Source of the DNA: Planktothrix tepida PCC 9214
GTDB lineage: Bacteria > Cyanobacteriota > Cyanobacteriia > Cyanobacteriales > Microcoleaceae
Length of the DNA: 64,000 bases
Reading direction: 5' to 3'
Assembly: GCF_900009145.1 (NCBI RefSeq)
Contig: NZ_LN889802.1
Location: 441,201-505,200 of the forward strand
The notes under the pieces are model-generated. The model saw nothing but the letters and a program-made list of their open reading frames with translations. It did no database searches and was not told the origin of the DNA. A program made the position numbers and the translations under genes. This document shows, one piece after another, positions 27,844 through 37,174 of this stretch. The stretch's first letter is position 1; the number at the start of each line of letters is the position of its first letter.

Positions 27844-28767
27844 TTAACATCTCACAATACTTCTGGAATCCAGCCAATTTGTGCGGAGTTGCGCGATCGC
27901 TAATTCTTTTTGTTTGGCTTCTACTTCAATCCAAGGAACGGTTTTATAACAATCCGGCATTAAACTAATATAATCGCTATGTTTGGGATCAGCAAAAGAT
28001 TGATCTCCATTAGAAATATGAACCAGTTGCCATTCAGGAATTGTCCACGTTTTTTGAGCTTCTGCTAACATTAAGGCAACACTGGGATGATCATAACTCT
28101 CTAACTGTTCATGAATCACATGATGATGAGCATCAAAAACCATTGGAATTTGAGCAGCGTGGCACACTTCTAAAATCTCTTCAGAACTATAGGCATATTC
28201 ATCATTTTCTAAGGTTAAACGCAGTCGAATTTCATCGGGTAAATTTTGAATGACTTGAATTAATCGTTGAGCGCGATCGCCTTTTCCTCCATGAATATTC
28301 ATCAGTGACCAAGGCGATCTCGGCAACCCTAATAAATCCAAAATCAGAGCATGGGTTTTTAGAATTTTAATACTATTTTCAATCACTTCTGGACGGTCTG
28401 AACTTAAAACGACAAACTGATCGGGATGTAAAACCAAACGCAGTCCTAACAAGTGTGCTTGTTTTCCAATTAACTCCATTTCCTCGGCTAATTCCATTAA
28501 AATAGCCATTCCAATGGGTTCATCCGCAAAGGGAAATAAAGCGGAACTTAATCGATATAAATGGATATTTTCACGGGTACAAAACTCAACAGCTTTATTT
28601 AAACGCTTCAGATTTTCGGTATAAAGCGTTCTCAACGTTTGCTCTTGTTCTGGAATCGTTAATTGTAATAATCGTTTTCGGGTTAATGCTCGAAATCTTA
28701 CTTCTTGAGAAGCCGTAATACAAACTAATCCTAATTCAGGAACTTGGGTTGAGTTTTGAGTATTCAT
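27844..28767 (-). CDS. uvsE: UV damage endonuclease UvsE/UvdE
   Basis: TIM-barrel DNA repair endonuclease that nicks DNA 5' of UV photoproducts. The 307 residues show the family's opening (LGLVCITASQEVRFRALTRKR) and the metal-binding sites: HPDQFVVL, INIHGGKGDR (as LMNIHGGKGDR), LENDEYAYS, VFDAHHH and SNGDQSF. All metal ligands typical of the family appear to be present. The gene stands alone with its own 220-bp upstream and downstream spaces. Sunlight exposure would explain the need for it. Confidence 0.94.
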   Translation of the reverse strand: MNTQNSTQVPELGLVCITASQEVRFRALTRKRLLQLTIPEQEQTLRTLYTENLKRLNKAVEFCTRENIHLYRLSSALFPFADEPIGMAILMELAEEMELIGKQAHLLGLRLVLHPDQFVVLSSDRPEVIENSIKILKTHALILDLLGLPRSPWSLMNIHGGKGDRAQRLIQVIQNLPDEIRLRLTLENDEYAYSSEEILEVCHAAQIPMVFDAHHHVIHEQLESYDHPSVALMLAEAQKTWTIPEWQLVHISNGDQSFADPKHSDYISLMPDCYKTVPWIEVEAKQKELAIAQLRTNWLDSRSIVRC

Positions 28768-28836
28768 TCAGCAGTTATAGCACTACGCATTAAAGGTGTT
28801 TGACAATTCTAAATCTAAAACCCTTTCAATGCTTAC

Positions 28837-28865
28837 TGTTCCCTGTTCCCTGTTCCCTGTTCCCT
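28837..28865. repeat. Heptamer tandem repeat (TGTTCCC x4)
   Basis: Four copies of the 7-bp unit run from 28837 up to the stop of the DoxX gene. The same unit occurs at 34111-34138, 57724-57744 and, on the other strand, at 43717-43786. It belongs to the class of cyanobacterial short tandem repeats (STRR). Confidence 0.8.
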
Positions 28866-29336
28866 CTAATGATTGAGTTGAGATTCAATGGTAGCCATAA
28901 CATCGGGGGTTCCGGGTTGTTCTTCGGGATGGCGGGTATACCACCAAGCCCAAGCTATCAAAACCGCTTGGAACGGCAATCTCACCCAATATAATAGAGG
29001 ATGATGGGGGATTCCGTCTATGGGAATACTATGAAGGGCTTGATTAATATTAGCGGGAAAAACGGCAATAAATAAGGCAATGATTCCCCAAGCCGCAGCT
29101 ACACTAATGACCGGAATTAATAATCCAATTCCTCCGAGAATTTCAAAGAAACCACTGATATAAACTAACCCGACCGGATAGGGTAATTCAGGGGGAACAA
29201 TTCGAGCATATTGTTCAGGACGAATAAAATGAGTGATCCCAACAATAATCAGCGAAATTGCTAGAACAACACGAAGAATTTCCTTGCGTCGATGGGATGA
29301 AGAAAACGAATCGGTTTTAGCAGCCATAATCCACAA
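28866..29336 (-). CDS. DoxX family membrane protein
   Basis: A 156-residue protein with four hydrophobic segments (about 21-38, 56-75, 79-96 and 118-134). The family motifs I-V-G-I-T-H-F and GFFEILGGIGLLIPV are present. The C-terminus ends with a hydrophilic tail. DoxX proteins sit in the inner membrane; some are linked to thiosulfate oxidation or to redox stress, but most are uncharacterised. The start is uncertain: ATG at 29336 or the internal ATG three codons later (MAAKTD). Confidence 0.82.
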   Translation of the reverse strand: MWIMAAKTDSFSSSHRRKEILRVVLAISLIIVGITHFIRPEQYARIVPPELPYPVGLVYISGFFEILGGIGLLIPVISVAAAWGIIALFIAVFPANINQALHSIPIDGIPHHPLLYWVRLPFQAVLIAWAWWYTRHPEEQPGTPDVMATIESQLNH

Positions 29337-29744
29337 GATTAAACTTCAGCTTAGTTTATAACCCTTTCTCCGAATCGACTTCTATCCAGAGTCTAAAGAT
29401 TAGATTGATGAGAGAGATAAAATTGCATTCCCTATACTCATGCCGGAATCCCCCTAAGTGTAAAATCCCATTCCCGACTCGCTCAAAAGTTGCTTCAAAA
29501 GGCAGAGGACGAAGATTCCTAATGTCGTTAAGCTAAAAGGTATTGGAGTTAAAAACTCATGAGTGAAAACCTGTAAAACTCAGATCCTTTTATGAGGAGA
29601 TGAGAACACTTAAAAGCAAGTTGGTAGTCTGGAGCGGTGCGACAGAATTTGTCGTTTGATTTTAGCAATAAAACTCAAAAACTTAAACCGATCTGGGAAA
29701 ACAAACCAACATAAATAATTAAAATATTTTCAAGGAAGAACATT
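29337..29744. other. Intergenic region upstream of the YflT-module gene
   Basis: This 408-bp region holds the divergent promoters of DoxX and the stress protein. The only structure noticed is a short hairpin, cgaca-gaatt-tgtcg (29640-29654). A purine-rich ribosome binding site (aaggaaga) stands directly before the downstream ATG. No RNA gene or ORF was recognised. Confidence 0.5.
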
Positions 29745-31586
29745 ATGGCAATTAGTCATTCTAATCCTGCTACGGGTCATAACCGACGTGCTGTTGGTGT
29801 GTTTCCTAACCGTCACTCCGCCGAACAAGCCCTTTATGCCCTCAGAGATTCCGGTTTTCCAATGGATCGGGTTTCTGTGATTACCAGAGATAACATTCGA
29901 GAGTCGGAAATTGCAGGGGCCGATGTCCAGGATTCGGTTTCTGAAAGTCGTGCAGCCCAACACGTTGATAATAAAGCCGAAGAAGGCGCGGCGGTTGGAA
30001 TCACCACCGGGGGAGTTTTAGGTGGACTAACCGGGTTATTAGTGGGTTTAGGCACTCTCGCCATCCCTGGAATTGGCCCCGTTATGTTAGCGGGAGCCGC
30101 TGCAACAGCACTCGCCACAACCTTAGCAGGAACAGCGATTGGCGCGGCGACTGGAGGTTTATTGGGAGCACTGATTGGCTTAGGAATTCCCGAAGAAGAT
30201 GCCAAAATCTATAACGATCGCATCGGTCGCGGTGAATATCTGATTATTATCGATGGCAATGAAGCCGATATTGCTCACGCTCATCAAATCTTAAATCGCC
30301 ATCACATTGAAGAATATAAGGTTTATGATGCTCCCGGTGTTGCTTCCGCTACCCCGGCTCACCTCAACCAAGATATTACTCCCCATCATCATCATGAGCA
30401 TTCCGTTGCTGTAAGCCGGAATAAACACGCCGTCGGTGTTTTCTCCAACCCTCGTGATGCTGAACACGCCATTACGGACTTAAGAACTGCTGGTTTTCCC
30501 TTAAGCCGAATTAGTATCGTCTCGAATCAGCCAAGACGGAATTCCTTCACAGATGTTGACATTCGCGATCGCTTTGACGCGGTGAGATATGGTATCCCCG
30601 TTGAACGGGCCAGAGTCTATAATGATCGCTTGGATCGCGGTGAGTATATTGTGATTGTCAGTGGCACAGAAGAGGAAGTGCGCCAGGCTGAAGCTATTTT
30701 ACGCCGTCACAAAATTGAACAGTGGCAGATTTATGATCCAACAGTGATTTCCTCAACAACGACCGTAGAACACAGCCGTCCAGTGGAAATGTCCGCACCC
30801 TTGGAAAGCTCAAGACCGTTAGAACACACTCACCCTGATATTGCTAAAGTTGCACCTGTTTCTGGCCCAGCCGCTTATCCGGTGACACCTGTAACAACAT
30901 CTACAACAACACCCATCACCGAGAGCCGCCACCATCCCTATAAACGAGCAATTGGCGTGTTCCATCATCGTCATGATGCTGAAATGGCACTTACCGATTT
31001 AAGAGATTCAGGTTTCCCCATGGGACGTGTTTCCGTCATTGCTAAGGATATCGACGGTCATCATCCCCCCACCAGTGCAGGTCAACAAAATTTGGGCGTT
31101 GATCTCAATCCTCGAACTCACGGGAATAAAGCCGACGAAGGAGCAAAAGCCGGAGCAGCAACGGGAGCCGCCCTCGGCGGTTTAGGGGGTTTATTGGTGG
31201 GACTGGGAACCTTAGCCATCCCTGGTGTTGGCCCTGTGATTGCTGGTGGAGCCGCAGCCACAGCCCTTGCAACCGCCTTATCCGGTGGAGCCATCGGTGC
31301 AGTTGCGGGAGGGGCAACGGGGGGATTAGTCGGTTTGGGTATCCCTGAAAATCGCGCTCACGTTTATAACGATCACCTCAACCGAGGAGATTATGTGATT
31401 ATGGTCGATGGCTTTGAAGAAGAACTGCGACGAGCCGAACCCATTTTCAAACGTCATAGTATTCATGAATGGGAAATTTATAATGCTGCTGATGTCGATG
31501 TTAGTGCTTATACCAACCCTAATCCGTATACTCCTCGTCCGACTTCTAAATCCGTTGAACGCGATCGCACGAATTCTACCTGGTAA
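29745..31586 (+). CDS. Triple YflT-module general stress protein with glycine zippers
   Basis: A 613-residue protein built of three copies of the general-stress YflT-type unit (RRAVGVFPNRHSAEQALYAL at about 14, KHAVGVFSNPRDAEHAI at 226 and KRAIGVFHHRHDAEMAL near 400). Each copy ends with a Y-N-D-R/H-x-x-R-G-x-Y-x-x-x-V/I-x-G segment. Copies 1 and 3 contain a Gly/Ala-rich hydrophobic stretch (about 82-160 in copy 1), likely a pair of membrane-inserting glycine zippers. Copy 2 lacks it and is shorter. A Pro/Thr-rich linker precedes copy 3. Other bacteria usually have one YflT unit per protein. It precedes the BON lipoprotein gene by about 120 bp. Confidence 0.8.
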   Translation: MAISHSNPATGHNRRAVGVFPNRHSAEQALYALRDSGFPMDRVSVITRDNIRESEIAGADVQDSVSESRAAQHVDNKAEEGAAVGITTGGVLGGLTGLLVGLGTLAIPGIGPVMLAGAAATALATTLAGTAIGAATGGLLGALIGLGIPEEDAKIYNDRIGRGEYLIIIDGNEADIAHAHQILNRHHIEEYKVYDAPGVASATPAHLNQDITPHHHHEHSVAVSRNKHAVGVFSNPRDAEHAITDLRTAGFPLSRISIVSNQPRRNSFTDVDIRDRFDAVRYGIPVERARVYNDRLDRGEYIVIVSGTEEEVRQAEAILRRHKIEQWQIYDPTVISSTTTVEHSRPVEMSAPLESSRPLEHTHPDIAKVAPVSGPAAYPVTPVTTSTTTPITESRHHPYKRAIGVFHHRHDAEMALTDLRDSGFPMGRVSVIAKDIDGHHPPTSAGQQNLGVDLNPRTHGNKADEGAKAGAATGAALGGLGGLLVGLGTLAIPGVGPVIAGGAAATALATALSGGAIGAVAGGATGGLVGLGIPENRAHVYNDHLNRGDYVIMVDGFEEELRRAEPIFKRHSIHEWEIYNAADVDVSAYTNPNPYTPRPTSKSVERDRTNSTW

Positions 31587-31705
31587 CACTCTTTAATTCA
31601 AGAATTAGGAACGACAAAAATTTAAGGCTTCGTTCCTAATTCCTCAACTCTCATTTGTTTTTCAGTTCAACACAATTTTTATATATTTACTTCGGAGTTT
31701 CAATC

Positions 31706-32263
31706 ATGAAAAAATTAACCTCTTTACTCATGGGTAGTTTCTTATTACTCGGTGCTGTCGCCTGTAATGATGTTGCCAAAACCAGCACAGGTGCCCCCGA
31801 TGCGCCGAACCAAACGGCAGAAGCTCCCAAACCTGAACAAGCCAAAGAAATTCAGAAAGATGCCCAAAGTGAACTGCGAAGACGTCAGCTTAATGAAGAT
31901 ATTCGCGCTCGTGAACAACGCAATAATATCACCGGGGGTGATGCAATTCGAGCCGATGGTGATTTAGAAAGTGAAGTTCGCTCGAAATTAGAAGCGAATT
32001 TACCCGCCAGTCAACTCACGGTTGCCGCTAAAGATGGAGTGGTAACAGTGGCTGGAACAGTCCCAACTCAACCCCAATATGAACGTATTGATCCCTTAGC
32101 CAAGGAAATTAAAGGGGTGCGACAAGTGGTCGTTAATGTTGCGGTTGTCCCGGCTAAAGAGGGACAAGAAGCTCAATCTCAAACCGAAGATAACAATGCT
32201 CAACCTGTGATCAATAATAACAATTCGGAACAACCTGAAACGGAGCCTAACACTCAACAGTAA
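31706..32263 (+). CDS. BON-domain lipoprotein
   Basis: The chosen start (31706) gives a clear lipoprotein signal peptide, LLLGAVAC, with the Cys about residue 20. An earlier TTG-started extension of 17 codons would put hydrophobic sequence before it and is less likely. The BON domain spans about residues 85-145 (DLESEVRSKLEANLPASQLTV then GVVTVAGTVPTQPQYERI). The C-terminus is a Gln/Asn-rich tail of about 30 residues. Members bind membrane lipids or periplasmic partners and are often stress-related. The preceding gene is a stress protein. Confidence 0.85.
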   Translation: MKKLTSLLMGSFLLLGAVACNDVAKTSTGAPDAPNQTAEAPKPEQAKEIQKDAQSELRRRQLNEDIRAREQRNNITGGDAIRADGDLESEVRSKLEANLPASQLTVAAKDGVVTVAGTVPTQPQYERIDPLAKEIKGVRQVVVNVAVVPAKEGQEAQSQTEDNNAQPVINNNNSEQPETEPNTQQ

Positions 32264-32584
32264 TAACTACGAGGACAAAGGTGGGGGGTGTAGGGGAAAG
32301 GGAAAGAAAAGCTGGAACCATCCTCCTCTACTCACCCCCCTGACTCGCTATAGAAACTTGGTAAAATTGAGGAATCATTTTGACTTGATGGGGCTTTTCA
32401 CGCATACTACCCCATCTTTATTTTACCGTAATTTGGCTCTATTCCCTCTAGCTAAACGAAGGTTTTTGACGGGGTTGTCACCCCGTCAGTTGACGGATTT
32501 TGGGCGCGCCTCGCTCCTATGGGAAGTTACCTTTTAACGGCTTAATTCTTGTTTCCGCAAGATACAGAAACCGATTTCTTGAGA
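32264..32584. other. Convergent intergenic region, BON gene to dnaN
   Basis: About 320 bp between the stop codons of the BON lipoprotein gene and dnaN. It contains a terminator-like hairpin at 32468-32487 and otherwise no recognisable gene or RNA. Confidence 0.55.
32468..32487. terminator. Hairpin between convergent genes
   Basis: The perfect 7-bp stem gacgggg/ccccgtc closes a 6-base loop. No long T tract follows on either side. It may stop transcription from both strands; this is inference from its position. Confidence 0.45.
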
Positions 32585-33763
32585 TTAATTCCTTAATTGT
32601 ACAGGCATGACTAAATACGTCATTTTAATCCCACCCAAAGGATTAACAATAACAGGGCTAGTTGCCGCATTTAACTGGAGAGAAACTTCCGAAGCATTAA
32701 ATACTTTTAAACCCTCTAATAAGTATTTAACATTAAAGGCTAACTCCTTCGGTTCATCCCCAGAAATTTGAGCCGGAAGAGATTCTAACGCATTCCCCAC
32801 ATCGGCGGCTTCTACAGATAAAGCAATTTGTTGATTAACATGATCAACAGTACATTTAACAATATCATTTTTTTGGGAAGCTAAAACTGCAATTCGTTCT
32901 AAAGCTCCCACAAAACCCCGTCGATCCAAATTAATTTGATTTAAAAATTGCTTGGGAATTAAAGTTTGATAAGCTGGATAGGCTCCTTCTAATTTGCGAG
33001 TATTTAATCGTTGTTCTCCCAGTTCAAAAATAACTTGACTTTCATCAAAACGCAAGGTAATTACCACTGGAGAATCGTTTTTAGACGCGCCATGGCTCGT
33101 CTCTACACTTCGCATTGCCACCATCCGTTCCACTTCCCTTAAAGCCCGTGCAGGAACAGTCACTTCAAATTCTTCTAACTCTTCATCGGGATCGGTTTCA
33201 CTTAAATTTTCTGTTTGCACAACAGCTAACCGATGACCATCCGTTGAAGCAAATTCTATCGTATTATTTTCAACCTTTAAATGTACCCCCGTTAAAACTT
33301 GTTTCGTTTCATCAGGACTGGTGGCAAATAACGTTCCTTTTAATCCAGAAATTAAAGATTCTGCTGCTAAATGAATCGAATCTCCGGCCTTAATAGACGG
33401 TAATTCTGGATATTCTTCCGCCGCCATTCCTCGAACTTGATACCTTCCTGAACTTGAAGTTAAAGTTACAATTGCATCTCCCATTTCATCATCTAGGGTA
33501 ATTTCTCCCCCTGGTAAACGGGAAACAATATCATTAAATAATTTAGCCGGGACAGTTAAAGTTCCTCCCTCCTCAACGGTCGCCTGCATACTGGCGCGAA
33601 TCCCTAAACTTAAATCAAAGGCTGTTAAATTGACTCGTTGATTTTCTTCATCTACATCAATTAAAATATTAGATAAAATGGGATGATTGGGACGAGAAGG
33701 AATTGCCCTAGAAACCCAAGATAAATTAGAACTTAATTTGTCCTGCTCAACAATAAATTTCAT
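32585..33763 (-). CDS. dnaN: DNA polymerase III beta sliding clamp
   Basis: The processivity clamp that encircles DNA and tethers the replicative polymerase. The chosen start gives MKFIVEQDKLSSNLSWVSRA, the normal N-terminus; a 15-codon upstream extension (to 33808) is unlikely. At 392 residues it has three clamp domains and the conserved LIDVDEE, PAKLFNDIVSRLP, FASTDGHRLAV and C-terminal TYLVMPVQLRN. A small dispersed repeat lies in frame inside the coding sequence (33082-33105), encoding VETSHGAS. It lies downstream of dnaA on the same strand with the oriC candidate between. Confidence 0.96.
   Translation of the reverse strand: MKFIVEQDKLSSNLSWVSRAIPSRPNHPILSNILIDVDEENQRVNLTAFDLSLGIRASMQATVEEGGTLTVPAKLFNDIVSRLPGGEITLDDEMGDAIVTLTSSSGRYQVRGMAAEEYPELPSIKAGDSIHLAAESLISGLKGTLFATSPDETKQVLTGVHLKVENNTIEFASTDGHRLAVVQTENLSETDPDEELEEFEVTVPARALREVERMVAMRSVETSHGASKNDSPVVITLRFDESQVIFELGEQRLNTRKLEGAYPAYQTLIPKQFLNQINLDRRGFVGALERIAVLASQKNDIVKCTVDHVNQQIALSVEAADVGNALESLPAQISGDEPKELAFNVKYLLEGLKVFNASEVSLQLNAATSPVIVNPLGGIKMTYLVMPVQLRN
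33082..33105. repeat. Dispersed palindromic repeat inside dnaN
   Basis: Sequence tagacgcgccatggctcgtc followed by tcta is a near-palindrome centred on gccatggc. A relative stands at 20663-20697. The reading frame of dnaN is kept, adding about eight residues to a surface loop. Confidence 0.7.
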
Positions 33764-33954
33764 AATGACCTTAAGACTCATCAGTGTTCCCATAGGAACT
33801 CTCTCCAACGGTTTCTGATGTTGACGAGAGAACCAAACCTTTGATTATACCTTACCCAACTTCGATTTGAGCCCAATAAAATAAGCATAATTTTCCTAGC
33901 TCATCCCCCTGGAGAGTCGAAAATTGGATGGGATATGCAAGGGTTTTCAGGGGA

Positions 33955-34075
33955 TGACCTGTGGAAAACCTGTGGAAAACTTGTGAAAAACAGCAACACT
34001 TCAACCGGGTAATTCCCTGATATCATAAGGATCTTATCTGTTTTCGGCGTTATCCACAACGTTTTCCACAAACCC
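33955..34075. other. Candidate chromosomal replication origin (oriC) with DnaA boxes
   Basis: Five DnaA-box-like sites lie in 111 bp between dnaN and dnaA. TGTGGAAAA stands at 33960-33968 and 33971-33979 (the reverse strand reads TTTTCCACA), and the variant TGTGAAAAA at 33982-33990. TTATCCACA stands at 34050-34058 and TTTTCCACA at 34062-34070. The first three point opposite to the last two. A more AT-rich region (33838-33900) on the dnaN side could be an unwinding element. TTTTCCACA is the cyanobacterial DnaA box. Confidence 0.8.
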
Positions 34076-34110
34076 CAATAAAGGTGTCGAGTTTCTATTC
34101 TTTCTTCTCC

Positions 34111-34138
34111 TGTTCCCTGTTCCCTGTTCCCTGTTCCC
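34111..34138. repeat. Heptamer tandem repeat (TGTTCCC x4) next to dnaA stop
   Basis: Four perfect 7-bp units, 7 bp from the dnaA stop. It lies at the edge of the oriC candidate. It is the same family as at 28837, 43717 and 57724. Confidence 0.8.
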
Positions 34139-34145
34139 TCTGATT

Positions 34146-35519
34146 CTAATGAGAACGACTGGTAAAGTTAATTTGATCGCTGAGTTGTCTTAAGGTTTGG
34201 GCTAAATCAGAATTTTGGTGGCGTAACTGGGAAATTTTTTCACAACTATACATGACGGTGGTGTGATCTTTTCCCCCAAATAATTCTCCAATTTTGGGTA
34301 AGCTTAAACCCGTATGTTGTCGCATCAAATACATCGCCACTTGACGCGCTAAACTAATTTCTCGTCGTCGAGAATTGCCTTTTAAATCTTCAATAGAAAC
34401 CTTATAAATTTCTGCGACAATTTGCATCACTGCTTCGGGGGAAGATTCCTCTAATTTTTCCGTTGCGGTTAAAACCGGGGCAATATTATCTACGGTCATG
34501 GCTAAACCCGAAATTGATAAATAGGCGATCGCACGAATTAAAGCTCCTTCTAATTCCCGAATATTAGACCGATAATTAGACGCGATATATTCAATCACTT
34601 CACGCGGTAACTGCACATTTTCATATTCCGCTTTTTTCTGTAAAATTGCCATCCGCGTTTCCAAATCAGGCAGTTGAATATCCGCTACTAATCCCATCGA
34701 AAATCGAGAACATAAACGTTCCTGTAATCGGGGAATTTGATGGGGAGGACGATCAGAAGCTAATACCACTTGTTTTCCCGCTTCATGCAACGTATTAAAG
34801 GTATGAAAAAATTCCTCTTGTGTATATTCTTTCCCTTCAATAAATTGAATATCATCCACTAATAAAACATCGGCTTCTCGATAATGTTCTCGAAAACTCT
34901 GCATACTATCTCGACGAATCGCCGTAATTAAATCATTGGTAAACTTTTCCGTTGAAACATAAAACACTTTAGAATAAGGTGCAATTTCTAAACGATAATG
35001 ACCAATGGCTTGCATTAAGTGGGTTTTTCCCAAGCCTACACCCCCACACAAAAACAATGGGTTAAACTCCCGACCTGGAGACTCCGCTACCGCTAAAGAA
35101 GCCGCATGAGCCAAACGACTATTCCCCCCGACCACAAATCGAGAAAACACATATTTGGGGTTTAAATTAATCGGTTTGGGGGGTAAATCGTGAGGGTTTT
35201 CCGTTCCCAAGGGAGCGACGGGAGACGGCCAAATAAAATGAGATAAGCTAGAATCCGAGGCAGATTCGTTAATCTGGGTTGTAATATAAATTTCTACCGG
35301 ATAACCCAAAATTTCCTGGACTGTATCAGCGATCAACTCTCGGTAATACTTCTGGAGCCAATTACAAGAAAACGGGTTTGGCGTGCGAATGATTAAACAA
35401 TTGTTGTCTAGTTGTTGTGCCCAAGCGGTTTTAATCCAGGTATCAAAGGTTGGACGTCCCAATTGTACCTGGAGACGTTCAAGAACTTGATTCCAGAGAT
35501 GATCGATGGGGAGTTCCAT
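34146..35519 (-). CDS. dnaA: Chromosomal replication initiator DnaA
   Basis: AAA+ initiator that binds DnaA boxes and opens oriC. The protein has about 457 residues from the ATG at 35519. The reading frame extends four codons further to a GTG at 35531, which is less likely. Domains are in order: domain I ([15 protein letters not shown]), a linker, the AAA+ core with Walker [10 protein letters not shown] and Walker B LLVDDIQF, and the C-terminal DNA-binding helix with [15 protein letters not shown]. It is transcribed towards dnaN; the oriC candidate lies just downstream of its stop. The promoter would lie in the 230 bp shared with the divergent HtrA gene. Confidence 0.97.
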   Translation of the reverse strand: MELPIDHLWNQVLERLQVQLGRPTFDTWIKTAWAQQLDNNCLIIRTPNPFSCNWLQKYYRELIADTVQEILGYPVEIYITTQINESASDSSLSHFIWPSPVAPLGTENPHDLPPKPINLNPKYVFSRFVVGGNSRLAHAASLAVAESPGREFNPLFLCGGVGLGKTHLMQAIGHYRLEIAPYSKVFYVSTEKFTNDLITAIRRDSMQSFREHYREADVLLVDDIQFIEGKEYTQEEFFHTFNTLHEAGKQVVLASDRPPHQIPRLQERLCSRFSMGLVADIQLPDLETRMAILQKKAEYENVQLPREVIEYIASNYRSNIRELEGALIRAIAYLSISGLAMTVDNIAPVLTATEKLEESSPEAVMQIVAEIYKVSIEDLKGNSRRREISLARQVAMYLMRQHTGLSLPKIGELFGGKDHTTVMYSCEKISQLRHQNSDLAQTLRQLSDQINFTSRSH

Positions 35520-35752
35520 AGCTAGACCCACGAGTTCACATTACAGGATAACAGTTTCTATCAGATCCCTGAGACAGGAGCAACGGAAATTTAAAATTTT
35601 TCAACTTCTGCAAACCCTGGAAAATAAAAGCGATAATAATAAAGGAATGATCCAATTAAAGTCAACATTAATCAATGGGAGGCTCAGAAAAACCCTGAAC
35701 TCTAGGAAATAGTTCAAAACTACTGATATTATAAACATCTTAAAATCCGTTG

Positions 35753-37042
35753 ATGAAGAGTACATCTGACAAACAAAATCGCCAAAACCCCCTCCGTACT
35801 GTTTTCTTATTACTGATCGGAGGCGGGGTTGCTTTACTCGGTGATCGCTGGTTAGCCACCCGCAACGCTTCAATGGTTCCATCGTCAACCCCTCAACCCC
35901 TGGCTCAAGTTTCCCCTTCTGCTTCTGCTAATGCCAATAATAATGGAAGCTCTCCCCCCAACCCGACGGCTTGGTTAGGTCAAAAAGCGAATTTAGCAGC
36001 CACGTTAAAGCCTGTAGAGTCTAACTTTATTGTTAATGCTGTTAACGAAGTTGGGCCGGCTGTGGTTCGGATCAATGCCTCTCGTCAAGTGGCTCGTCGA
36101 GGATTTGACCAGTTTGGGGACGGCTTTCCAGAGGAATTTTTTGGGGCTGAATCTCCTAAACGCCGTTCTAATGGCCCTGTTGAACAAGGGACGGGTTCAG
36201 GGTTTATTCTCTCCTCTAATGGCATCATTATGACCAACTCTCACGTTGTTGAGGGAACTGAGCGGGTACAAGTTGTTTTAAAAGATGGTCGTCGGTTTGA
36301 TGGAAAAGTTTTAGGATCAGATTCAGTCACTGATGTTGCTGTAATTAAAATTAATGCGGATAATCTGCCAAGTGTGAAAATTGGCAATTCTGAGACTTTA
36401 TCTCCGGGAGAATGGGCGATCGCCATTGGCAATCCTTTAGGATTAGATAACTCCGTTACGGTGGGAATTATTAGTGCCACAGGACGCTCTAGTAGTGATG
36501 TCGGGGTTCCTGATAAACGCATTGGCTTTATTCAAACCGATGCGGCCATTAACCCTGGCAATTCTGGGGGGCCTCTTCTGAATGCTAGAGGAGAAGTCAT
36601 TGGAATGAATACCGCTATTATTAGTGGCGCTCAAGGGTTAGGATTTGCCATTCCGATTAATAAAGCTCAACAAATTGCCCAACAATTAGCAACAACGGGA
36701 ACTGCTGAACACGCCTATTTAGGCATTGAAATGGTAACACTCAGCCCCGAATTGCGTCAAGAATTAAGAGAAACTCCTGATTTAGAGTTTCAAATTGCTC
36801 AAGACAATGGCGTTTTAATTGTTAATGTTATTCCGGGTTCCCCTGCAATGAAAGCTGGATTAAAACCGGGGGATATTATTGTAAAAATTGATGATAAACC
36901 CATTACAAAATCGGATGCCGTTCAAGAATTAGTCCAAAATCAAAATGTAGGAACTCCGATGAAAGTAGAGTTAAACCGTAAAGGACAACCCTTAACTTTA
37001 GAAGTCAAAACGGGGAATATGCCTGAGCAAATTCAAGGGTAA
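35753..37042 (+). CDS. HtrA/Deg-type serine protease
   Basis: Cyanobacterial HhoA/HhoB/HtrA-type protease that degrades or refolds damaged proteins at membranes or in the periplasm. An N-terminal signal anchor (TVFLLLIGGGVALLG) is followed by a Ser/Pro/Asn-rich linker. The catalytic triad is His165 (TNSHVVEG), Asp195 (VTDVAV) and Ser272 (NPGNSGGP), numbered from one codon earlier than the start used here. One PDZ domain follows (about residues 330-425: GVLIVNVIPGSPAMKAGLKPGDII). An upstream TTG one codon earlier is possible. It is divergent from dnaA. Which of the three cyanobacterial Deg proteins it represents cannot be settled by eye. Confidence 0.9.
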   Translation: MKSTSDKQNRQNPLRTVFLLLIGGGVALLGDRWLATRNASMVPSSTPQPLAQVSPSASANANNNGSSPPNPTAWLGQKANLAATLKPVESNFIVNAVNEVGPAVVRINASRQVARRGFDQFGDGFPEEFFGAESPKRRSNGPVEQGTGSGFILSSNGIIMTNSHVVEGTERVQVVLKDGRRFDGKVLGSDSVTDVAVIKINADNLPSVKIGNSETLSPGEWAIAIGNPLGLDNSVTVGIISATGRSSSDVGVPDKRIGFIQTDAAINPGNSGGPLLNARGEVIGMNTAIISGAQGLGFAIPINKAQQIAQQLATTGTAEHAYLGIEMVTLSPELRQELRETPDLEFQIAQDNGVLIVNVIPGSPAMKAGLKPGDIIVKIDDKPITKSDAVQELVQNQNVGTPMKVELNRKGQPLTLEVKTGNMPEQIQG

Positions 37043-37049
37043 TTAGTTG

Positions 37050-37132
37050 TCAGTTATCAGTTATCAGTTATCAGTTATCAGTTATCAGTTATCGGTTATC
37101 GGTTATCAGTTATCATTTATCAGTTATCGGTT
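37050..37132. repeat. TTATCAG/TTATCGG heptamer tandem array
   Basis: A run of about eleven 7-bp units (cagttat type, with a few single-base variants) sits between the protease stop (37042) and def (37175). It resembles the larger array at 43825-43990. Confidence 0.8.
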
Positions 37133-37174
37133 CATAAATTAGTTAATAGTTGGTAACAGTTAACTTTTAATCAA

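Noticed and set aside
31655-31705. Longer N-terminus of the BON lipoprotein
   Set aside because: A TTG start with 17 extra residues would bury the lipoprotein signal; the ATG at 31706 has a good signal peptide.
33764-33808. Extended N-terminus of dnaN
   Set aside because: DnaN proteins begin at the MKFIVEQ-type sequence; the extra 15 codons lack conservation.
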